A stretch of DNA of 64,000 nucleotides from Paractinoplanes rishiriensis. GTDB taxonomy: Bacteria > Actinomycetota > Actinomycetes > Mycobacteriales > Micromonosporaceae. Under the pieces are notes generated by a model. The model had not been told where the DNA came from. It saw only the letters and a program-made list of their open reading frames with translations, and searched no databases. Location: NCBI RefSeq assembly GCF_016862375.1, contig NZ_BOMV01000076.1, forward strand, positions 62,001 to 126,000. Reading direction: 5' to 3'. The translations under genes were made by a program, and so were the position numbers. Below are positions 59,307-64,000 of the stretch, piece by piece (the stretch's first letter is position 1; the number at the start of each line of letters is the position of its first letter).

Positions 59307-60187
59307 GGACAGCAGCGGTACTGATCTGGCTGCCGGTGGTGGTCATCGTGGCGACCTGGGCGGCCTGGTCCGACCGGTTGCCGGAGCGGATGGGCACACA
59401 CTGGAACGGTTTCGGCGCGCCCGACCGGTACAGCTCGGCCACCTGGTTCGGGGTGACGCTCCTGGTGATCGCCGTCGCCGCGGGCGTGGCCGGCGTGTTT
59501 GTCGCGGGGCGCTCCCGCCTGCTGACCGGAGTGGCCGGTGCCGTCACCGGCGGGACAGCCGGCATCTGGCTGTCGACCGCCGAGGCCGCCCTGTCCGACG
59601 GCCGGCTCGGCTGGCGCTTCGTCTACTTCGTCGCCGGCCTGGGCTGGGGCGCCCTCGTCGCCGCGGTGGCCGGACCGTCCGCCAGCCCGGTCCGGCCGGC
59701 GCCGCAGGGCGTCGATCCGCTCGACCTGGCACCCACCGAGCGGGCTGCGTTCAGCACCACCCTGCGCGCCCCGCTGATCATGGCGGTCACGCTGGTCGCG
59801 GCGCTGCCGATCGCGGTCTTCGCCGCCCTCGCCCAGCCCGTGTTGTGGCCGGTCCTGGCCGTGGTGCTGGCAGCCGGGCTGATGTTCGGCCGGATCCGGG
59901 TCACCGCCGACACCCGCGGCCTGCGCGTGGTGGCCGGCCTGATCGGGGTGCCGGTGAAGCGCATCCCGCTGTCCGACATCACCGGCGTCGAGGTCGCCGA
60001 CATCAACCCGCTGGAGTGGGGCGGCTGGGGCTACCGGGTCATCCCCGGCCGCACCGCGCTGGTCCTGCGCGCCGGCCCCGGCCTGGTGCTCCACCTGCGC
60101 GGCGGCCGCCGGTTCGCGGTCACCATGGACGACCCGCGCACCCCGGCCGCACTGCTTACCGCCCTGCAGGCCCGAGCGACCGGCTGA
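59294..60187 (+). CDS. DUF1648 membrane protein
   Basis: A 297-residue membrane protein: an N-terminal DUF1648-like part (LIWLPVVVIVATWAAWSDRL, RMGTHWNGFGAPDRYSSATW), six helices in all, and a soluble end (VPVKRIPLSDITGVEVADIN, LRGGRRFAVTMDDPRTPAAL) resembling a PH-like domain. GTG 59294 lies within the end of gntR, and co-occurrence with YtrA-type regulators is the usual setting of the family. Function unknown; membrane stress or envelope roles are suspected. Confidence 0.82.
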   Translation: MRGVRTAAVLIWLPVVVIVATWAAWSDRLPERMGTHWNGFGAPDRYSSATWFGVTLLVIAVAAGVAGVFVAGRSRLLTGVAGAVTGGTAGIWLSTAEAALSDGRLGWRFVYFVAGLGWGALVAAVAGPSASPVRPAPQGVDPLDLAPTERAAFSTTLRAPLIMAVTLVAALPIAVFAALAQPVLWPVLAVVLAAGLMFGRIRVTADTRGLRVVAGLIGVPVKRIPLSDITGVEVADINPLEWGGWGYRVIPGRTALVLRAGPGLVLHLRGGRRFAVTMDDPRTPAALLTALQARATG

Positions 60188-60219
60188 GGTCGCACGGTGC
60201 GCTGATGCGAACTCAGCCG
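60181..60219. terminator. Terminator-like hairpin after the GntR/DUF1648 pair
   Basis: CGGCTGAG at 60181-60188 pairs perfectly with CTCAGCCG at 60212-60219 (8 bp). It includes the stop codon of the DUF1648 gene. No U-run follows, but the position suits transcription termination. Confidence 0.45.
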
Positions 60220-60330
60220 CGAGGCCGGCGGCGTGCGAACTTCACCAGCTTCCGGACGGTAGTCAAGATGACTCTTGCCTAGTAGGCGCAAGACGAGGTA
60301 GAGCTGGTAGAAGCACTGCGAAGGAGAGGC

Positions 60331-60582
60331 ATGAACGACATCCTCGAGCAGACCGAGACCGGCCGCGAGATCGCCCGCAGAAACCGCGAAGAAGGTCGCG
60401 AAGAAGGTCGGGAAGAAGGTCGGGAAGAAGGTCACGTCGACTTGATGCGGGCCGCGCTCCAAGCCGCCTACGGCGACATCACCGACCTCGACGAGCTCGC
60501 CCGGCGGCTGGCCGACCGCGACCACAGCGGCAACATCGCCCGCATCGTCGCCGGCGCGACACTGGACGACCTGCGCGCCTGA
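60331..60582 (+). CDS. Short protein with REEG repeats (possible Rpn C-terminal-like remnant)
   Basis: An 83-residue charged protein: MNDILEQTETGREIARRN, then EEGR repeats (EEGREEGREEGREEGH, residues about 20-34) and a helical tail (DLDELARRLADRDHSGNIAR). Rpn-family nucleases end in comparable E-G-x-x repeats and often express a separate short C-terminal form. This could be a stand-alone version or the remnant of a lost nuclease; the nuclease domain is not upstream. A GAAGGAGAGGC ribosome site before ATG 60331 argues that it is expressed. Function unproven. Confidence 0.6.
   Translation: MNDILEQTETGREIARRNREEGREEGREEGREEGHVDLMRAALQAAYGDITDLDELARRLADRDHSGNIARIVAGATLDDLRA
60385..60432 (+). repeat. 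Four 12-bp tandem repeats inside the small gene
   Basis: Units CGCGAAGAAGGT, CGCGAAGAAGGT, CGGGAAGAAGGT and CGGGAAGAAGGT run without gaps. They encode REEG repeats and can vary in number in frame. Confidence 0.9.
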
Positions 60583-60591
60583 GTTCTGCAT

Positions 60592-61485
60592 TCACCGACC
60601 GCGGCGCCACTGGGCCGGCGTTATCTCGTGGCCGGCCCGGAACCTCTTGATGAAGTAGCTGACGTCCGGGTATCCGACCCGGCGGCTGATTGCGGCCACC
60701 GTCAGGTCGGTGCCGGTGAGCAGCCAGCGGGCCTCCTGCAGGCGGCGTTCGGTCAGCCACTGCTGCACCGTGCGGCCGGTCTTGCGGCGTACCACCGTGG
60801 TCAGGTGGCCCGCGGTCAGAGCCAGTTCGGCCGCCACGTCGGTCAGTGAGATCGGCTCGTGGTAGCGCCGTTCGATCACGTCGAAGACCGCGGCCAGCAG
60901 CGGCTCGTCGGCCGAGCGCAACTCGCCGGCCACGTCGGTGGACAGCCGGGACAGGGCCACCAGCAGCAGGGTCAGGTGGGCCAACGCCGCCTCCTGGTGG
61001 CCGTCGCGGCGGTTCCGCAACTCGGCGTCCAGCGCGGTGAACCGGGCCAGCCAGTCGTCGCGTTCGGCCGCCGGGATCTGCAGGCGCTGGGCGCGGTCGG
61101 CGCCGCGGGCGAACGGGAACAGCAACGGGTGCGAGCGCCAGGCCGCCTGGCCCCGGGCCACCTCGGCCGGGAAGAACACCACCCAGCCCTCGGTGACCGG
61201 CTGCGGCGCCGACACCACCTGACCGGGCGTGATGACGAACAGGTCACCCTCGGCGACCGGCCAGTCGCGCCCGTCGATCCGCACCGGCCGGCCGTCCGCG
61301 CGGTGGGCGTAGAACAGGACGAGGAAGTCGTGGGCGTGCGGCCGGCGCTCGGCCACCGAGTCGTGCGGCAGGTGCACGGCCACCACCGGCGCGGCTCCGG
61401 GGACTCGGTCGAAGCCGACCCTGGGCACCGAAGATTGTCGCATCAGGCCCACGGATCGGCCATTGCTCGGGTCACCACCGTGCAT
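60592..61485 (-). CDS. AraC-family regulator with cupin sensing domain
   Basis: A 297-residue regulator: an N-terminal cupin-like part (VVAVHLPHDSVAERRPHAHD, FLVLFYAHRADGRPVRIDG, VAEGDLFVITPGQVVSAPQP) and a C-terminal double helix-turn-helix (ISLTDVAAELALTAGHLTTV, AAISRRVGYPDVSYFIKRFR, HEITPAQWRRG). Start is uncertain: ATG 61485 and ATG 61443 both lack strong ribosome sites. It is divergent from a methyltransferase gene it may control. Confidence 0.88.
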   Translation of the reverse strand: MHGGDPSNGRSVGLMRQSSVPRVGFDRVPGAAPVVAVHLPHDSVAERRPHAHDFLVLFYAHRADGRPVRIDGRDWPVAEGDLFVITPGQVVSAPQPVTEGWVVFFPAEVARGQAAWRSHPLLFPFARGADRAQRLQIPAAERDDWLARFTALDAELRNRRDGHQEAALAHLTLLLVALSRLSTDVAGELRSADEPLLAAVFDVIERRYHEPISLTDVAAELALTAGHLTTVVRRKTGRTVQQWLTERRLQEARWLLTGTDLTVAAISRRVGYPDVSYFIKRFRAGHEITPAQWRRGR

Positions 61486-61532
61486 GACGCTGAGCGTACG
61501 GCCAAATTTTGTCTGATGAAGGAGTGCGCGAG

Positions 61533-62102
61533 ATGACCGGGCACACCCACTACCTGCCCGCGATGGGCAAGCACTGGATGCTGTTCCTGTACGACCCGTT
61601 CACCCGTCTCCTCGGCGCCGGCAAGGTGCACGGCGAGCTGCTCGACCGGGCCGCCGTCCAGCCCGGCCACCGGGTGCTGGAGATCGGCTGCGGCACCGGA
61701 AATCTGCTGGTCGCGCTCGGGAAGCGGGGCGTGGCAGTGGACGCGGTGGGCATCGACCCGGACCCGGCCGCGCTGCGCCGGGCGCGCCGCAAGACCGGGA
61801 ACGTGCGGTTCGAGCAGGCGTTCGCGGGGGAGTTGCCGCTGCCGGACGCGAGCGTGGACCGGGTGCTGTCCGCGTTCATGCTGCACCACCTCGACGCCAC
61901 CGAGGAGGCGCGGGCCATGCGCGAGGTCCACCGGGTGCTGCGGCCGGGCGGCGAACTGCACGCCGTGGACCTGGCCGTCAACGACCCCGGCAAGCTGTTG
62001 GGGCTGATGCGCGACGCCGGCCTGACCGGTCCGGCCGAGAACGGTCGCGGCCGTCGCCCCGGTCCGCTCGGCAGCTATGTCTTCTACCGCGCCTCGCGCT
62101 GA
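61533..62102 (+). CDS. SAM-dependent methyltransferase
   Basis: A 189-residue class I methyltransferase: RVLEIGCGTGNLLVALGKRG (motif I) near residue 49, GIDPDPAALRRARRKTGNVR, RVLSAFMLHHLDATEEARAM and VLRPGGELHAVDLAVNDPGK. It is of the ubiquinone/menaquinone-biosynthesis-like small type, but substrate is unknown. ATG 61533 follows GAAGGAGTGCG. The 3' end overlaps the convergent methyltransferase by 19 bases. Confidence 0.86.
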   Translation: MTGHTHYLPAMGKHWMLFLYDPFTRLLGAGKVHGELLDRAAVQPGHRVLEIGCGTGNLLVALGKRGVAVDAVGIDPDPAALRRARRKTGNVRFEQAFAGELPLPDASVDRVLSAFMLHHLDATEEARAMREVHRVLRPGGELHAVDLAVNDPGKLLGLMRDAGLTGPAENGRGRRPGPLGSYVFYRASR

Positions 62103-62827
62103 GTCGCCGAGGCCACAAAGATCGGCAGGTAGACGAGCAGCCGGCCGGTCTCCGCGCGCCGGGTCTGCTCGCCGAGCCACCGTTCGGCCTCGACGCCGCC
62201 GATCGCGCCCCGTTCGACCGCGACCTCGGCGTGCTTGGCCAGCAGCGGCAGAAAACCGGCCTCGGTGAAGATCGCGGTGTGCACCTCCACCTCCGCTTCG
62301 CGAAAACCCACAGTCAAAAGCAGATTGCGGTACGCGCGGGCAATGCGCGGATGGGGCATCCCGTCGGCCCGCGCGTGCACGATGCGGCGGGTCAGGTCGC
62401 CGAGATCGGAGTCGATGACGATCGTGTCCCAGTCCTGCCCGAGCAGCACGATCCGGCCGCCGGGAGCGAGCACGCGGCGGGCCTCGGCCAGCGCGGCGCC
62501 GGGATCGGGCAGCACGTGGAAGACCTTGTCGGCGCGGTAGCCGTGCGCCGCGCCGTCGCGCACCGGCAGATCCGTCGCGTCGGCAGCGCGTACATCTATG
62601 CCTGGAAATCTTTTCTCAGCGGCGGCCAGCATCACCGGATCCGGGTCCACGCCGATCGCGTGCGGACCGAGTTCGAATACCGCGCGGCCGGTCCCGCAGC
62701 CGACGTCGATCACGGTGCCGCCCTTCGGCAGGCGCAGCAGGTCATAACTGCGTGCCCGCAACGCCGTGGCGTCGGGCGTGGACTCGGCGGTGTCCAGGGC
62801 GCGGATCAGGGCTTCGGTGTCGAGCAT
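62084..62827 (-). CDS. SAM-dependent methyltransferase under MerR-type promoter
   Basis: A 247-residue class I methyltransferase: VIDVGCGTGRAVFELGPHAI (motif I) near residue 40, GVDPDPVMLAAAEKRFPGID, VFHVLPDPGAALAEARRVLA and GGRIVLLGQDWDTIVID. ATG 62827 is chosen because the promoter between it and the MerR gene would begin transcription at or next to the ATG; the longer frame to 63454 runs through the MerR gene and is rejected. Substrate unknown; the MerR effector may be the same compound. Confidence 0.86.
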   Translation of the reverse strand: MLDTEALIRALDTAESTPDATALRARSYDLLRLPKGGTVIDVGCGTGRAVFELGPHAIGVDPDPVMLAAAEKRFPGIDVRAADATDLPVRDGAAHGYRADKVFHVLPDPGAALAEARRVLAPGGRIVLLGQDWDTIVIDSDLGDLTRRIVHARADGMPHPRIARAYRNLLLTVGFREAEVEVHTAIFTEAGFLPLLAKHAEVAVERGAIGGVEAERWLGEQTRRAETGRLLVYLPIFVASATQREAR

Positions 62828-62834
62828 GCACCCG

Positions 62835-62865
62835 ACTATCTGACTTAAGGTCGACCTGAAGTCAA
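62835..62865 (-). promoter_or_regulatory. MerR-type promoter with 19-bp spacer
   Basis: On the minus strand: TTGACT (62860-62865) as -35, a 19-base spacer (62841-62859), and GATAGT (62835-62840) as -10. A 24-base near-perfect palindrome (62841-62864, 22 of 24 matching) fills the spacer. Overlong 19-bp spacers with a dyad are the hallmark of MerR-activated promoters. Transcription would start about base 62827, the ATG itself. Confidence 0.75.
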
Positions 62866-62875
62866 GGAGGGCGAC

Positions 62876-63259
62876 GTGGAGTACTCCATCGGCGAGCTGG
62901 CCGCCCGCTTCGGCCTGGCCACGCACGTTTTGCGGCATTGGGAGGACATGGGGCTGCTTTCTCCCGCCCGGCGGGTGGCCGGCCGGCGGGTGTACGGTGC
63001 GGCGGACGTTCCCCGGGTGGCCGAGATCCTGCTGGCCAAGGACGCGGGTTTCAGCCTGGAGCAGGTACGCGAGCTGATCACCGCCCCGGACCGGAAGCGC
63101 CGCCGCCAGCTGATGCAGGACCATCTGACCCAGGTACGCGAGCGGATCGCCCGCCTGGAGCAGTCCGCGACGATGCTGGAGCACGGACTGCGCTGCCCCC
63201 ACCCGGACTACCGCGAATGCCCCCGGTTCCAGGAGCTGGCCCTGTCCCAGCAGGCCTGA
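62876..63259 (+). CDS. MerR-family transcriptional regulator
   Basis: A 127-residue MerR regulator: the winged HTH (YSIGELAARFGLATHVLRHW, MGLLSPARRVAGRRVYGAAD), a coiled-coil dimerisation helix (RRRQLMQDHLTQVRERIARL), and a short C-terminus with Cys residues in HGLRCPHPDYRECPRF that could bind metal or sense redox. GTG 62876 follows AAGGAGGGCGAC. The divergent methyltransferase gene with the 19-bp promoter is the obvious target. Confidence 0.9.
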   Translation: MEYSIGELAARFGLATHVLRHWEDMGLLSPARRVAGRRVYGAADVPRVAEILLAKDAGFSLEQVRELITAPDRKRRRQLMQDHLTQVRERIARLEQSATMLEHGLRCPHPDYRECPRFQELALSQQA

Positions 63260-63274
63260 CCCCGCCTGACTTGC

Positions 63275-63288
63275 CGAAAACGTTTTCG
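63275..63288. promoter_or_regulatory. LacI-family-type operator palindrome
   Basis: CGAAAACGTTTTCG is a perfect 14-bp palindrome with the central CG typical of LacI/GalR operators. It lies about 160 bases before the CBM2 gene, and such sites control glycan-degrading genes in actinobacteria. The regulator is not in the window. Confidence 0.6.
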
Positions 63289-63445
63289 TGCGCGATCGTG
63301 GCTGGTGCCATCGAGATAAGTCGATGTCGCCGCGCGGGTGTTGACGCCGGGACGGCTGACGCGGGGTGGGGCCCGGAGTCGGCTCGAGGCACTTTCGGTG
63401 CCGGCCGCCCACACCATCACGGCCTCTTCCCCCCAAGGAGGCGAG

Positions 63446-64000
63446 ATGCTTCATCGAGCACGCCGCACATCCCTCACCGCGGCCGCGCTGGTCGCGGCCG
63501 TTGCCGGCGCGGCAGCTGCCACCGCCACCGCCGCGGCCCAGGCGGCCGCGGCCGGCTGCAGCGTCACCTACACGGTTGGCTCGCAGTGGTCGGGTGGCTT
63601 CGGCGCCAACGTCACGGTGACCAACCTTGGCGACGCGCTCAGCGGCTGGACCGTGCGCTGGTCGTTCACCGCCGGCCAGACCGTGACGCAGGCCTGGAAC
63701 GCGACCGCGACCCAGAGCGGCACCACGGTCACCGCGGTCAACGCCGCATGGAACGGCGGCCTGGCCACCAACGGCGCGGTGTCGTTCGGCTTCAACGGCT
63801 CGTGGAACAACGCGTCGAACCCGGCGCCGGCCAGCTTCACGCTCAACGGCGTGGCCTGCACCGGCACGGCGGCGCCGACCACTGGGCCGACCACCGGGCC
63901 GACCACTGGGCCGACCACTTCCCCCACCACCGCGCCCACCACCTCCCCGACGACGGCGCCGACCACGCAGCCGACCTCCGCGCCGCAGACTCCCCCCAAC
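63446..64000 (+). CDS. Secreted CBM2 carbohydrate-binding protein, partial
   Basis: The first 185 residues of an exported protein. A signal peptide (MLHRARRTSLTAAALVAAVA, then GAAAATATAAAQAAAAG) precedes a CBM2 domain (SVTYTVGSQWSGGFGANVTV, GDALSGWTVRWSFTAGQTVT, and FGFNGSWNNASNPAPASFTL; conserved Trp for cellulose contact, and CSV/VACTG disulfide ends) and then a PTTGPTT/PTTSPTT linker typical of multidomain glycanases. The catalytic domain should lie beyond the window edge. AAGGAGG precedes ATG 63446. Confidence 0.88.
   Translation, partial: MLHRARRTSLTAAALVAAVAGAAAATATAAAQAAAAGCSVTYTVGSQWSGGFGANVTVTNLGDALSGWTVRWSFTAGQTVTQAWNATATQSGTTVTAVNAAWNGGLATNGAVSFGFNGSWNNASNPAPASFTLNGVACTGTAAPTTGPTTGPTTGPTTSPTTAPTTSPTTAPTTQPTSAPQTPPN

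Noticed and set aside
62828..63454. N-terminal extension of the methyltransferase at 62084
   Set aside because: It would run antisense through the intact MerR gene and its promoter. The promoter with a 19-bp spacer fixes the start near 62827.

Overview
High-GC actinobacterial chromosome. Nearly every codon ends in G or C, GTG starts are common, and the gene content is typically actinobacterial: SARP/AfsR-type regulator, F420-type PPOX oxidoreductase, mycothiol-dependent isomerase-type domain, DUF4157 (eCIS-type) protein, CBM2 protein with a PTT linker. This suggests a filamentous Micromonosporaceae or Streptomyces-like soil organism, possibly Actinoplanes-like; the genus is inference. No tRNA, rRNA, CRISPR array or replication origin was seen.

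Layout. 1-2.8 kb: an ABC exporter (cut by the window start) divergent from a MarR regulator over a perfect 30-bp palindrome, then a decayed MFS gene. 2.9-7.4 kb: metabolic genes, including a GH65 phosphorylase-type enzyme. 7.5-13.8 kb: a large AfsR-like regulator divergent from a DUF4157 protein that also carries peptidoglycan-binding, gluzincin-type protease and LysM-like segments. 13.8-21.4 kb: a secreted amidase, regulators, acetyltransferase, reductase and methyltransferase genes. 21.4-30.7 kb: a giant membrane protein, a GGDEF-EAL cyclic-di-GMP protein, an alpha-oxoamine synthase, an MFS exporter and a SnoaL-like protein. 30.7-33.6 kb: oxidoreductase and hydrolase genes.

33.6-39.1 kb is the most unusual block. 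Four tightly coupled genes encode an EgtD-like methyltransferase, a second methyltransferase with an extra N-terminal domain, a P-loop NTPase with a terpene-cyclase-like helical toroid, and a small three-helix membrane protein. Base composition is lower in GC than the flanks, and the block shares an inverted promoter-like element with a divergent membrane protein gene. I cannot name a known system for it; a conflict or signalling cassette is plausible.

39.1-46.6 kb: a vanadium haloperoxidase-like PAP2 protein, a DinB-type protein, a polysaccharide operon (UDP-sugar dehydrogenase, small LPLTG membrane peptide, hyaluronan-synthase-like GT2), an ECF sigma factor with an anti-sigma/isomerase fusion, and a prepilin peptidase. 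46.7-49.4 kb: an efflux gene and an acetyltransferase gene separated by a complete IS5-family element that landed exactly on the efflux stop codon. 49.3-54.6 kb: an ALF-repeat secreted protein and a 1204-residue PglW-like NERD/kinase protein without other Pgl/BREX genes nearby. 54.6-60.2 kb: a GH128 glucanase, three consecutive small exported proteins, an FMN glutamate-synthase-like enzyme and a GntR/DUF1648 pair. 60.3-64 kb: a short repeat protein, AraC and MerR regulators with methyltransferases (one driven by a promoter with the 19-bp spacer typical of MerR control), and the start of a CBM2 carbohydrate-active protein.
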